A DNA stretch of 64,000 nucleotides from Bacteroidota bacterium (GCA_023426145.1 JAFABG010000018.1:29506-93505); one strand, 5' to 3'; shown: positions 25,425 to 34,343, counted from the stretch's first letter. Notes: a model not told the origin generated them from the sequence alone. Translations and numbers: made by a program.

Positions 25425-27791
25425 ATGAAAAAGCATTTATATCTATTGATCATAGGATTAGCGATCACTATGGGCGCTTTTGCTCAAACGTCACTAGTAC
25501 CTTATAAGAATCCTGCATTATCTGTGGATGAACGGGTAAAAGATCTACTTTCACGCATGACGTTGGAGGAAAAGGTAGGGCAACTTCTATGTCCACTAGG
25601 TTGGGAAATGTACGAAATCGATGGAAACGAAGTGCATCCTTCTGATAAGTTCAAGAAACTGATGAAAGAAAGAAATATAGGTATGCTGTGGGCCACTTAT
25701 CGTGCTGATCCTTGGACTAAGAAGACCTTGGTCAACGGTTTAAATCCTGAGCTAGCCGCCAAAGCAGGCAATGCATTGCAAAAATATATGATTGAAAACA
25801 CCCGTTTGGGTATTCCCCTCTTTTTAGCAGAAGAAGCTCCACATGGACACATGGCGATTGGCACAACTGTTTTTCCTACTGGTATAGGCATGGCTGCAAC
25901 GTGGTCGCCCGAATTGATCGAGGGGGTAGGGAGTGCGATAGCTAAAGAAATTCGTTCGCAAGGAGCGCAGATCAGTTATGGTCCTGTGCTTGATTTAGCT
26001 CGCGATCCTCGATGGTCGCGTGTAGAGGAAACTTTTGGGGAAGACCCCGTATTGAGTGGGCGATTAGGAGCAGCAATGGTAAAGGGTCTAGGGAGTGGTG
26101 ATTTATCTCGTAAAGATGCCACGATCGCCACTCTGAAGCACTTCTTGGCTTATGCCGTACCCGAAGGAGGACAAAATGGAAGTTATGCATCAGTAGGAAC
26201 CCGCGATTTACACGAAAACTTTCTTCCCCCTTTTAAGGAAGCTATCGAGGCCGGGGCACTTTCTGTGATGACTTCCTATAACTCAATTGATGGCATCCCT
26301 TGTACATCAAATCATTATCTGTTGACCCAATTATTACGAAATGAATGGAAATTTAGAGGCTTTGTTGTTTCAGATCTATATAGCATTGAAGGAATACATG
26401 AAAGCCATTTTGTTGCTACTACTCTAGAGGATGCCGCCATGCAAGCTTTGTCTGCCGGAGTAGATGTCGATTTGGGTGGTGATGCGTTCACTCGTCTCAC
26501 TCATGCTGTTCACTCCGGAAAAATCAGGGAAGCGGTGTTGGATACTGCTGTATGCCGCGTGTTACGAATGAAGTTTGAAATGGGATTGTTTGATCATCCC
26601 TACGTCAATCCAAAGATAGCTATGGAGATTGCTCGTAATAAAGAGCATGTAGAGTTGACACGTAAAGTGGCTCAAGCTTCAATCGTATTGCTGAAGAATG
26701 AGCACTCCCTACTTCCCTTGAGTAAGAAGATAAAAAGAGTAGCCGTTGTTGGGCCAAACGCTGACAATCGGTACAATATGCTTGGCGATTATACAGCTCC
26801 TCAAACGGAAGAAAATGTAAAAACGGTAGTAGCAGGCGTGATCTCAAAGCTGTCTCCTTCGAGAGTGGAATATGTGCGAGGATGTGCCATCCGCGATACT
26901 ACAGCAAATGAGATTGAGAAGGCTGTTGAGGCCGCTCGGCGTGCTGAGGTAGTCATAGCAGTAGTTGGAGGATCTAGTGCCCGCGATTTTAAAACCACTT
27001 ATCAGGAAACTGGTGCGGCTGTTGCCGATGAAAAGAGTGTAAGTGATATGGAATGTGGTGAAGGATTCGATAGGGCTACATTAACTTTACTGGGTAAACA
27101 GCAAGATTTACTGCATGCACTAAAAGCTACCGGAAAACCTTTGATCGTCGTCTATATTGAGGGACGTCCACTAGATAAAGTCTGGGCAGCAGAGAATGCA
27201 GATGCTTTGTTAACAGCTTTTTATCCGGGACAAGAAGGTGGAGAGGCTATCGCAGATGTCTTATTTGGAGACTATAATCCTGCCGGGCGATTGCCTATAT
27301 CTGTACCTCGGACTGTTGGCCAAATTCCGGTTTATTATAATAAAAAAGCACCTCTCAATCATGATTATGTAGAATTGCCTTCTTCCGCATTATATCCTTT
27401 TGGTTATGGACTGAGTTATACGCAGTTTGATTATTCCGACTTACAAGTCGTCACTCAATCTCCTTGTGTTATTGAAGTCTCATTCAAGGTGAAAAATACG
27501 GGTAAATATGATGGTGAGGAAGTAGCCCAGCTTTATCTAAGGGATGAATACGCTTCCGTGGTTCAGCCTCTCAAACAACTAAAGCATTTCCAACGGCTCT
27601 TCCTGAAAAAAGGAGAAGAGAAAAAAGTTCTTTTTACTTTAACCGATAAAGACTTATCCATTATAGATCGGAACATGCAGCGTGTGGTAGAAGCAGGAAC
27701 TTTTCAGATCATGATTGGAAGCTCCTCAGACGACATTAGGCTTACCAAAGAAATAGCCGTTGAAAGCGATTCGCTTCGTCAAAAAGAGTAA
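25425..27791 (+). CDS. GH3 family beta-glycosidase (beta-glucosidase type)
   Basis: This 788-residue exported enzyme has a signal peptide ending at GAFAQ (~21). The GH3 N-terminal barrel (~35-350) shows LSRMTLEEKVGQL, GPVLDLARDPRWSRVEETFGED, LKHF and the nucleophile motif GFVVSDLYSIEG with Asp317. The GH3 C-terminal domain (~410-640) and a fibronectin-III-like domain (~680-775, IEVSFKVKNTGKYDGEEVAQLYL) follow. The architecture is that of periplasmic BglX-type enzymes, which cleave non-reducing beta-glucose and sometimes beta-xylose or other residues. It follows the fucosidase by 273 bases and a tandem repeat array, so it may have its own control and need not belong to the same locus. A bidirectional terminator ends it. 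Confidence 0.9.
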   Translation: MKKHLYLLIIGLAITMGAFAQTSLVPYKNPALSVDERVKDLLSRMTLEEKVGQLLCPLGWEMYEIDGNEVHPSDKFKKLMKERNIGMLWATYRADPWTKKTLVNGLNPELAAKAGNALQKYMIENTRLGIPLFLAEEAPHGHMAIGTTVFPTGIGMAATWSPELIEGVGSAIAKEIRSQGAQISYGPVLDLARDPRWSRVEETFGEDPVLSGRLGAAMVKGLGSGDLSRKDATIATLKHFLAYAVPEGGQNGSYASVGTRDLHENFLPPFKEAIEAGALSVMTSYNSIDGIPCTSNHYLLTQLLRNEWKFRGFVVSDLYSIEGIHESHFVATTLEDAAMQALSAGVDVDLGGDAFTRLTHAVHSGKIREAVLDTAVCRVLRMKFEMGLFDHPYVNPKIAMEIARNKEHVELTRKVAQASIVLLKNEHSLLPLSKKIKRVAVVGPNADNRYNMLGDYTAPQTEENVKTVVAGVISKLSPSRVEYVRGCAIRDTTANEIEKAVEAARRAEVVIAVVGGSSARDFKTTYQETGAAVADEKSVSDMECGEGFDRATLTLLGKQQDLLHALKATGKPLIVVYIEGRPLDKVWAAENADALLTAFYPGQEGGEAIADVLFGDYNPAGRLPISVPRTVGQIPVYYNKKAPLNHDYVELPSSALYPFGYGLSYTQFDYSDLQVVTQSPCVIEVSFKVKNTGKYDGEEVAQLYLRDEYASVVQPLKQLKHFQRLFLKKGEEKKVLFTLTDKDLSIIDRNMQRVVEAGTFQIMIGSSSDDIRLTKEIAVESDSLRQKE

Positions 27792-27815
27792 CCATCCATT
27801 CGAATCAACAAAAAC

Positions 27816-27850
27816 ACAGGCTGACTCTTGATGATTCAGAGCCAGCCTGT
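27816..27850. terminator. Bidirectional terminator between GH3 gene and dps
   Basis: A 13-base-pair stem (27816-27828 with 27838-27850, one A/C mismatch that becomes G-T on the other strand) closes a 9-base loop. T-rich sequence follows on both strands (TCTTCATTT on plus; the complement of CAAAAAC on minus). Confidence 0.8.
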
Positions 27851-27884
27851 TCTTCATTTAAAGCTTAACCTTTTTATCAAAGAT

Positions 27885-28361
27885 TTACTTGCTACTATAA
27901 GCGGTCAACATCCAAACGAGCTTCTCTTGCTCTTTCAGGTAATCGCTCATCATTGATACAGTGACTTCATCTCCCGATTGGGAAGCAATAGAGAGAATCT
28001 TTCGCTCTTCACCAATCAGATGGCTGATTGATTCGAGAATATTGCTTAATGCTTGTTCGCCATTACTGATTTTATCGACTTCATTAATTTTAGCTACTTT
28101 CAAGTAATCACTAAATTTGTTTGATGGCGTTCCGCCTAACATCAAAATTCGTTCAGCAATTTCATCCACCTTTTCTGCAGTGTCATCATACATTTTTTCA
28201 AATTGACTGTGAAGTACAAAGAAATCGTGTCCTTTAATGTTCCAGTGAAAACCACGCAAGTTGGTGTAATATACTTGAAAATCGGCTAGCAACTGCTGCA
28301 AAGAAACTACTACATTATTTGCACCCGCTTCGCTTAACTTGATAAATTCTAAAGTTTTCAT
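27885..28361 (-). CDS. dps: Dps family DNA-binding ferritin-like protein
   Basis: This 158-residue protein should form a dodecamer that oxidises and stores iron and protects DNA during oxidative stress. The ferroxidase residues characteristic of Dps are visible: FHWNIKGHDFFVLHSQFEKMYDD (His39 and His51, with Asp59/Asp60), followed by Glu residues in EKVDEIAERI. Length is typical. It is divergent from oxyR, and the two promoters overlap, which suggests direct control by OxyR, as known for dps in Bacteroides fragilis. The gene has its own terminator at 27816. Confidence 0.93.
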   Translation of the reverse strand: MKTLEFIKLSEAGANNVVVSLQQLLADFQVYYTNLRGFHWNIKGHDFFVLHSQFEKMYDDTAEKVDEIAERILMLGGTPSNKFSDYLKVAKINEVDKISNGEQALSNILESISHLIGEERKILSIASQSGDEVTVSMMSDYLKEQEKLVWMLTAYSSK

Positions 28362-28412
28362 ATTCTATTTGTTTTTAATGGTTTATATTCGTTTTTCTTT
28401 TTTTCTGTATCA

Positions 28413-28444
28413 CAAAGATACGAAGTAAAACCCTTGCTGTCAAA
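28413..28444 (-). promoter_or_regulatory. Promoter of dps
   Basis: Minus strand: -33 box TTTG at 28444-28441, 20 bases of spacer, and -7 box TATCTTTG at 28420-28413. This is a near-perfect Bacteroides promoter. Transcription would start near 28406. Confidence 0.8.
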
Positions 28445-28463
28445 CTGAAAATTTCTATCTTTG
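28434..28463 (+). promoter_or_regulatory. Promoter of oxyR
   Basis: Plus strand: TTG at 28434-28436, 19 bases of spacer, and -7 box TATCTTTG at 28456-28463. Its -33 region lies within the dps promoter, so one bound regulator could control both directions. Confidence 0.75.
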
Positions 28464-28499
28464 CATAGAAGAAATCTATAATCTAATCTTTTGTAATAG

Positions 28500-29426
28500 A
28501 TGACTATACAGCAACTAGAATATGTTCTGGCGGTCGATCAACACCGTCATTTTGCTAGGGCAGCAGAATTCTGTCGAGTGACACAGCCTACGTTGAGTGC
28601 CATGATTCAGAAGTTGGAAGACGAATTGGGGGTGAAACTCTTCGATCGTACTGTTCAGCCTGTTTGTCCTACGGCTATTGGGAAAAAAATTATTGAACAA
28701 GCCCGTACTATTTTAGCACAGACGGCTCTTGTGAAGGAAATAATCAGTGAAGAAACTCAATCATTGGCAGGAGTCTTTCGTTTGGGTGTGTTGCCTACTA
28801 TCGCTCCCTATTTACTTCCACGGTTCTTTCCGCAACTCTTAGAAAAGCATCCTGAGCTCGACATACGTGTCACCGAGATGAAAACCCAGGATATTCAGCA
28901 GGCATTGCATGCCGGAGAAATTGATGCAGCTATTATAGCCAGTAAACTTGAAGACAGTTTTTTGAAAGAAGAGACTCTTTTTTATGAAACCTTTTTCGGA
29001 TATGTCTCTTCCAAGGAATCGTTGTTTAAACATGATGTCATTCGCACTTCAGATATTACGGGTGAACGCTTGTGGCTATTAGATGAAGGGCATTGTTTCC
29101 GGGATCAACTTGTTCGTTTTTGCCAGCTCGAGACTGTAAAAGTTAATCAGATGGCCTATCACTTGGGAAGTATGGAAACATTTATGCGAATGGTGGAAAG
29201 CGGGAAAGGTATTACTTTTATTCCCGAATTGGCTGTGGAACAACTCACCGAGGAACAGCAAAAATTAGTCCGTCCGTTTGCAATTCCTCGTCCTACAAGG
29301 CAAATTGTGCTCATCACTGGTAAGGAGTTTATTAGGCATAGCCTACTGAAAGTTTTGAAAGAAGAAATTCTCGGTTCCGTGCCTTCAAGCATGCAGTCAT
29401 TGCATTCAGTTCAATATTTACTCTAA
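28500..29426 (+). CDS. oxyR: OxyR, LysR-type peroxide-sensing regulator
   Basis: This 308-residue LysR-type regulator has the N-terminal winged helix-turn-helix (MTIQQLEYVLAVDQHRHFARAAEFCRVTQPTLSAMIQ, stated here only as the opening 20 or so residues and the following helix) and the LysR substrate domain. The redox pair lies in LLDEGHCFRDQLVRFCQ: Cys199 and Cys208, at exactly the E. coli OxyR positions, which makes disulfide-based peroxide sensing very likely. It is encoded divergently from dps with overlapping promoters. The OxyR regulon in Bacteroides includes dps and catalase, so the neighbour is a likely target. Confidence 0.94.
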   Translation: MTIQQLEYVLAVDQHRHFARAAEFCRVTQPTLSAMIQKLEDELGVKLFDRTVQPVCPTAIGKKIIEQARTILAQTALVKEIISEETQSLAGVFRLGVLPTIAPYLLPRFFPQLLEKHPELDIRVTEMKTQDIQQALHAGEIDAAIIASKLEDSFLKEETLFYETFFGYVSSKESLFKHDVIRTSDITGERLWLLDEGHCFRDQLVRFCQLETVKVNQMAYHLGSMETFMRMVESGKGITFIPELAVEQLTEEQQKLVRPFAIPRPTRQIVLITGKEFIRHSLLKVLKEEILGSVPSSMQSLHSVQYLL

Positions 29427-29461
29427 GGGGAGAGCTATCTGATCAAGTGCAGTAAATACCT

Positions 29462-29499
29462 AAAAAATAGAGGACGATAATTTCACAACTATCGCCCTC
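29462..29499 (-). terminator. Terminator of the NigD-like gene
   Basis: On the minus strand a 10-base-pair stem (29499-29490 with 29479-29470) closes a 10-base loop and is followed by TATTTTTTA. It lies about 50 bases after the NigD-like stop codon. oxyR could use the same hairpin, but there is no T-run on the plus strand. Confidence 0.7.
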
Positions 29500-29548
29500 C
29501 CTCAACTTATATATATAAATTTAATGAGTGCTCTTAATAAAGGAACGC

Positions 29549-30268
29549 TTAATTAGCTGAAGGAAAATCTACTTCATAGAACTTTTCCCCATTGTATAAA
29601 GAGTTGACACGTATCCGAAGCCCTTTCTTTCCAGCTAATTGATCTTTAATTAGATCTAGCTTGAAGGACACATAGCCTTCATCTAAAGTGTAAGGAGAGT
29701 CATTCTCGGCATTGTGTCTAAATTCCAAATTAATATAGTCATTGCTCGTTTCTGTAGCGGTTTCCTCACTTGGGTTGTTGATTACTAAATTGAGAAAATG
29801 CTTCTTATTTGCATTCTGTGTGCCATAATATTGGAATTCAATCGTAAGGTATTTCCTATCTTTCGTGATCCACATATACGTGGCATTGATTTTATCATCT
29901 CCAATTTTCTCTTCGGTATTGTCACCCTCTCCAAGGGTTACCATCTCTTTAGTCAAGATCTCTTTTATATCTCTGATCTGAATATGGTAGTCGTATCCGC
30001 TAACAGGTTCATCAAGCTCATTAAAGATGACAAAAGCTCTTTGTCCGTCTTGGCTATCATCGCCAAGCCAACCGTTACTGTTGCTCGGGAACATCGTTTG
30101 CCCATTGTCTAGCGTAAAATAAAAGTCATTGCTATCCGGGCTGATTTTATTGATGGTACTAATGACAAGTGAATCGGAAGGAGTCTGATCATCATCCAAA
30201 CAAGATTGAAGTATTGGCATGGTAGTCAGTGCAATTAGTATGCATACTATAAATTTAATTTTCTTCAT
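29549..30268 (-). CDS. NigD-like lipoprotein
   Basis: This 239-residue lipoprotein has a signal peptide (MKKIKFIVCILIALTTMPI, then LQSC with Cys23). The acidic LDDDQ after Cys fits export to the cell surface. The body matches the NigD-like family of Bacteroidota: an N-terminal OB-like domain (~45-110, FYFTLDNGQTMFPSNS, RAFVIFNELDEPV) and a C-terminal beta domain (~125-239, YLTIEFQYYGTQN, FLNLVINN, LEFRHNAENDSPY, GYVSFKLDLI). I chose the ATG at 30268 because it opens the signal peptide; an upstream in-frame ATG adds 8 residues of no clear use. It is divergent from an ECF sigma gene and a dual-membrane protein. In B. thetaiotaomicron a NigD protein has been linked to the Das/Dma vesiculation regulon. 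Confidence 0.82.
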   Translation of the reverse strand: MKKIKFIVCILIALTTMPILQSCLDDDQTPSDSLVISTINKISPDSNDFYFTLDNGQTMFPSNSNGWLGDDSQDGQRAFVIFNELDEPVSGYDYHIQIRDIKEILTKEMVTLGEGDNTEEKIGDDKINATYMWITKDRKYLTIEFQYYGTQNANKKHFLNLVINNPSEETATETSNDYINLEFRHNAENDSPYTLDEGYVSFKLDLIKDQLAGKKGLRIRVNSLYNGEKFYEVDFPSAN

Positions 30269-30376
30269 ATACCTATTTTTTAGTTCATACAATTCGATTG
30301 CTAAGTATTGAGAAAATGCATTGAAGTGCTGAATATTGCATTCCTATTTGTTAAAGAAACAAAAGTCATTAAAGAC

Positions 30377-30407
30377 TTGTGCCCTTTGTGCAGTATTTCT
30401 ATCTTTG
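30377..30407 (+). promoter_or_regulatory. Promoter of the ECF sigma/Dma-like operon
   Basis: TTG at 30377-30379, 20 bases of spacer, and -7 box TATCTTTG at 30400-30407. The transcript would start near 30414, about 27 bases before the ATG. Confidence 0.7.
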
Positions 30408-30440
30408 TTGCATTTATAGGGTAAACACGTGTATAAGCAA

Positions 30441-30989
30441 ATGGAAGAAATTGAGTTGTCGGAAAAATGTAGGCTAGGAGATAATCAAGCCCGCAAGGAA
30501 CTGTATGAGCATTATGGAGGGCGTTTACTCAGCGTCTGCCTGCGCTATACCGGCGACCGCGATACAGCTCAAGATTTGCTTCACGATGGATTTATCAAGA
30601 TCTTCGGTTCTTTCGACAAATTCACTTGGAGAGGGGAAGGATCACTAAGGGCTTGGATGGAACGTGTGATGGTTAACATCGCTTTGCAGTATCTTCGGAA
30701 AAGTGATATAATAAATCAATCTAAACCAATAGAAGAGCTACCCGATGAATATGAAGAGCCTGATGTCTCCGCTGTGGAGACTATCCCTGAAGCAGTATTG
30801 ATGCAATTTATCAAAGAACTGCCTGCTGGATATCGAACGGTTTTCAACCTTTATACTTTTGAAGAAAAGTCACATAAAGAAATTGCTCAATTATTGGGTA
30901 TTAATGAAAAGTCGTCGGCTTCACAGTTGTTTCGGGCAAAGAGCGCATTGGCTAAGAGAGTAAAAGAATGGATAATGAATAACGGATAA
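30441..30989 (+). CDS. ECF sigma factor, partner of the dual-membrane protein
   Basis: This 182-residue sigma-70 family protein has region 2 (ARKELYEHYGGRLLSVCLRYTG, then TAQDLLHDGFIKIFGSFDKF) and region 4 (LPAGYRTVFNLYTFEEKSHKEIAQLLGINEKSSASQLFRAKSALAKRV). The sequence style (FTWRGEGSLRAWMERVMVN) fits the Bacteroidota-specific ECF group that includes Das1 of B. thetaiotaomicron. The gene is followed after 8 bases by a membrane-spanning regulator-like protein, so the two probably act as sigma and anti-sigma. A GTG at 30429 is an alternative start that would add four residues; I prefer the ATG at 30441. Confidence 0.88.
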   Translation: MEEIELSEKCRLGDNQARKELYEHYGGRLLSVCLRYTGDRDTAQDLLHDGFIKIFGSFDKFTWRGEGSLRAWMERVMVNIALQYLRKSDIINQSKPIEELPDEYEEPDVSAVETIPEAVLMQFIKELPAGYRTVFNLYTFEEKSHKEIAQLLGINEKSSASQLFRAKSALAKRVKEWIMNNG

Positions 30990-30997
30990 GTTGAGAT

Positions 30998-32245
30998 ATG
31001 GAAGAGAAAGAATTATGGATGAAAAAGTTGAAGGAGAAGCTTGGAGAACATTCTGAGCCATTGCCTGCTTCTAGTTGGGAACAACTGGAAAAAGAACTTA
31101 TTCCTCCTGTGAAAAGAAAGATCCCTTTTTATCCAAGGTGGATGATAGGAGCAGCAGCTGTTGTTCTATTGGCGCTGGTTTCCTCTTTAGCTCTCTATTT
31201 TTTAGGAAGTCCTGCGGCAGACGAAATACGTCAAACACAGACCCCTGTATTGGCTACAGTGCCGGATGTGTTGCCTATCGTTCAGGAACCCGATGAAAAA
31301 GCTAAAACGATAGAGCAGGTGAGACGTTCGGTTAGTAAAGATCGGATAGCAAGAGCAGAGCAGAGCAGTCTAAAACCCGAATCAAATGTTGTGACGCAAG
31401 ATCAAGCTGCAACGACAGAAGGAAATGCTAATGCGCACAAACAGCAAGAAGCGGAGCCACCTACCAAAGAAACGGCGGAGGTTCAGGGGCAACAGAGAGA
31501 TAGTGAGCGTACACCACCCAAAACTCACCGTCCTTCAAGTAAAGACAAACTACATATACCCGTGGGCAAAGCGCCTTCGAAGAAGGGAACTTGGTCTGTG
31601 GGGCTTTCCGTTGGAAACTCTGGTGGCTCGTCTTCTGATTTAGCCTTAAAGGATATGCCTATGTATATGTACCGTGTAAACATGACATCGGTGTCTAATG
31701 GCTTATTGAATATTCCAAGCGATGAAACATTGCTTTTTGAAGATGGAGTACCTTATCTACGACAAGCCAATAAAGTCGTAGATATGAAACATCAGCAACC
31801 TATATCCTTTGGGCTATCTGTTCGTAAAAGTCTGGGTAGTGGTTTCTCTGTTGAAACAGGGTTAACCTACACATTGCTTTCATCGGATGGAATTTCGGTA
31901 GAAAGTGGCCAGCAGATAGAGCAGAAATTACATTATCTAGGAATCCCATTGAAAGCAAACTGGAATTTCCTAGATAAGAAACTCTTTACTCTTTACTTGT
32001 CTGGTGGCGGTATGATTGAAAAATGTGTCTATGGAAAATTAGGCTCTGAAAAGCAAACCGTGAAACCTTTGCAGTTTTCTTTATTTGGCGGTGTAGGTGC
32101 ACAAATTAATGCAACTAAGCGTGTCGGCTTTTATATAGAACCAGGGGTAGTCTATTATTTCAAAGATGGCTCTGATGTGCAGACTATCCGTAAAGAAAAT
32201 CCATTTAACTTTAACCTTCAGGCAGGTTTGCGACTTACTTATTAG
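30998..32245 (+). CDS. Dma-like dual membrane-spanning anti-sigma factor candidate
   Basis: This 415-residue protein has no N-terminal signal peptide. Residues 1-~47 are charged and cytoplasmic (LPASSWEQLEKELIPP is the conserved-looking segment). One inner-membrane helix lies at ~48-70 (WMIGAAAVVLLALVSSLALYF). A long polar, Gln/Lys/Pro-rich linker runs ~71-195. The C-terminal ~215 residues form an outer-membrane beta-barrel of the porin-like 8-strand type (GTWSVGLSVGNSGG, GFSVETGLTYTLLSS, LGIPLKANWNFL) ending in aromatic FNLQAGLRLTY. This order, cytoplasmic domain, helix, linker, barrel, is that of the dual membrane-spanning anti-sigma (Dma) family that controls vesicle formation in B. thetaiotaomicron. 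The upstream sigma gene supports the pairing. Function here is inferred. Confidence 0.8.
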   Translation: MEEKELWMKKLKEKLGEHSEPLPASSWEQLEKELIPPVKRKIPFYPRWMIGAAAVVLLALVSSLALYFLGSPAADEIRQTQTPVLATVPDVLPIVQEPDEKAKTIEQVRRSVSKDRIARAEQSSLKPESNVVTQDQAATTEGNANAHKQQEAEPPTKETAEVQGQQRDSERTPPKTHRPSSKDKLHIPVGKAPSKKGTWSVGLSVGNSGGSSSDLALKDMPMYMYRVNMTSVSNGLLNIPSDETLLFEDGVPYLRQANKVVDMKHQQPISFGLSVRKSLGSGFSVETGLTYTLLSSDGISVESGQQIEQKLHYLGIPLKANWNFLDKKLFTLYLSGGGMIEKCVYGKLGSEKQTVKPLQFSLFGGVGAQINATKRVGFYIEPGVVYYFKDGSDVQTIRKENPFNFNLQAGLRLTY

Positions 32246-32252
32246 TCGAGTC

Positions 32253-34343
32253 TCATTGCTTGGTAATTCGTGCAGTCCATCCTCCTCCCGGTGCCATGTG
32301 TATCTTTAATTGGTCTTTGGAGGTTAGGCTACATTTCATTTTCTTATAGTCAGTAGCTTCTCGATCAGCATTAATGCCATCCGAAAATATTTCGGCTTCG
32401 AACTTACCTTCTCCTAGAAAAGAAAAATCGAGGAGGCAATCCCGAGGTGTCCAGTTTGTCATCGAAGAGACGTACCAAACTTCTCCTTTCCGACGAGCGA
32501 TTGTTATGTATTCGCCAATTTGACCATCTATAGCTATGGTTTCGTCGAAGGTAGTGGGAACCTTAGCTATAAAATCGGTACACTCTTGTTCCTTCTGATA
32601 TTTACTTGGACTGTCGGCTAGCATTTGTAGAGGTGCCTCGAAGATGGTATACATGGCCATTTGATGTACACGAGTTCCTTGACTCATGGGATGATCATTG
32701 ATTGCACGAAAAGTAGCTTGAGTAGCGTTCACCATCGCTCCCGGGGTATAATCCATTGGGCCGGTTAATTGGCGTAGGTAAGGAGCAGTAACATCATAAC
32801 GTGGAAATTCATGTAAAGGAAGCCCATTTATAATAGGTTCCCATTTGGCGTTTTCGAGTCCTTTTACTCCTTCAAAATTGAGAATATTCGGGTAAGCACG
32901 TTGAATGCCAAATGGCTTTAATCCATGCAAATCAAGTACCAAGTGATGCTTGGCTGCGCAAGCTGCGATGAGTTCCACCGAGGAGATCACTGGTTGGTCG
33001 TCTCTGTCGAAAAAATCAATTTTGAATCCTTTGATTCCCATTTGGGAGTAATGTGCCAAGGCTTCTTCCATACCCAAGTATGAGTTTTTCCCTCTAGCTA
33101 AATTACGCCAACTGGTCCATAGGATAATCCCTACTTTTTTCTGATTGCCATAAGCTATTAATTCTTTTAAATTGATGTCTGGATTTAATTCTTCTGTTAA
33201 AGATTCTTTACCGCTCCATCCTTCGTCGATAATGATATATTCCAGATTATTTTCGGCAGCAAAGTCGATGAATTTTTTATAAGTGGGAGTGTTCATTCCA
33301 GCTTTGAAGTCAACTCCGGTTAGATTACATGTATTCCACCAATCCCAAGCAGCTTTCCCCGGTTTGATCCATGAAGTATCGTTGAGTCGGCATGCAGGTG
33401 AAAGTTTCTGCATCAAATCATTATTGGCAAGTTGCGTGTCGTGCGTAGTGACAAGAACCACGCGCCAAGGGTAAGTTCGTTGTCCGCTAGATTTACAAAT
33501 CCTATTAGAACGCTTTGTTGGGATCAGATTGAGACGTGCATGCCCTCCTATCTCTTCCTCCAAAGGATATGGAGCAAATACAGCTTGTAATCCTTGTCGT
33601 GTATTCGAGTTTACGGTGAGAAACATACCCGGGTAGTTTGATAATCCCGCTTCCATGATCACTGCTTTCTTGTTGTCATCCAATTCAACCATCAACGGAG
33701 TGATAGCTAGTGAGTCCGGATACATTTTAGAAAGTGGTTTCTCATCATAATATGACTCGAATGAGTAGCAATATTTTTCCCCACTTCTGTTATCATTTAC
33801 ATAAGGTATAAATGCCAAATGATCCTTGTTGAAGTTAAAATCAGACTGCTCATTTTTTACGCAAAATGGTTTACGGCGCTCTGAAATAAAACGATAGGCG
33901 GCTCCTTCATCATAGATACGGAATTGTACGCTATAACCGCCTTTACATTTTAAGGTCAGTTCGTTATAGGTATCTCGAATCATTGATTTCTTGTAGAATG
34001 GTGTAGGAAATGAAGTATCAACAAAATCACGTGTTGCCTTTAATACTTTTACCTCTTTCCCAAAGGTGAATTCAGCGACTTTGTCTTGATCCTCACTACA
34101 CTCCATGGCGATATCTGAGGGTAGCAATACCTTCGTTTGTTCATGCGTAATCTCCCAACGGAGAGCTTTATCGGTGTGTACGGTCACATTCAATTTACCA
34201 TTGGGTGAAGCTACTTGGTACTGTTGGGCTTGTGCAGGTAATGCACAGAGAAATAGTAAGATATAGCTTTTTCTATATACGCGATCTATCACTTGATTCC
34301 TTAGTCGTTTGGCTGATAAACCAATAAAAATGTTTTTCATCAT
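32253..34343 (-). CDS. GH97 glycosidase (alpha-galactosidase candidate)
   Basis: This 696-residue enzyme begins with a long basic N-region and a signal core (SYILLFLCALPAQAQQ, ~27-41), so it is periplasmic. The GH97 beta-sandwich (~42-320, VASPNGKLNVTVHTDKALRW) precedes the barrel (~330-600, AWDWWNTCNLTGVDFKAG, YIIIDEGW). The barrel strand MGIKGFKIDFFDRDD carries Asp443, in the place of the nucleophile of retaining GH97 alpha-galactosidases, and FEGVKG carries Glu491, a likely acid/base. Inverting GH97 alpha-glucosidases use different carboxylates, so alpha-galactosidase is the better call and fits side-chain removal from galactomannan. It follows GH94 by 26 bases on the same strand. Confidence 0.82.
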   Translation of the reverse strand: MMKNIFIGLSAKRLRNQVIDRVYRKSYILLFLCALPAQAQQYQVASPNGKLNVTVHTDKALRWEITHEQTKVLLPSDIAMECSEDQDKVAEFTFGKEVKVLKATRDFVDTSFPTPFYKKSMIRDTYNELTLKCKGGYSVQFRIYDEGAAYRFISERRKPFCVKNEQSDFNFNKDHLAFIPYVNDNRSGEKYCYSFESYYDEKPLSKMYPDSLAITPLMVELDDNKKAVIMEAGLSNYPGMFLTVNSNTRQGLQAVFAPYPLEEEIGGHARLNLIPTKRSNRICKSSGQRTYPWRVVLVTTHDTQLANNDLMQKLSPACRLNDTSWIKPGKAAWDWWNTCNLTGVDFKAGMNTPTYKKFIDFAAENNLEYIIIDEGWSGKESLTEELNPDINLKELIAYGNQKKVGIILWTSWRNLARGKNSYLGMEEALAHYSQMGIKGFKIDFFDRDDQPVISSVELIAACAAKHHLVLDLHGLKPFGIQRAYPNILNFEGVKGLENAKWEPIINGLPLHEFPRYDVTAPYLRQLTGPMDYTPGAMVNATQATFRAINDHPMSQGTRVHQMAMYTIFEAPLQMLADSPSKYQKEQECTDFIAKVPTTFDETIAIDGQIGEYITIARRKGEVWYVSSMTNWTPRDCLLDFSFLGEGKFEAEIFSDGINADREATDYKKMKCSLTSKDQLKIHMAPGGGWTARITKQ

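Noticed and set aside
30429..30440. GTG start for the second ECF sigma gene
   Set aside because: It would add only four residues. The ATG at 30441 fits the family start better, but this is not decided.
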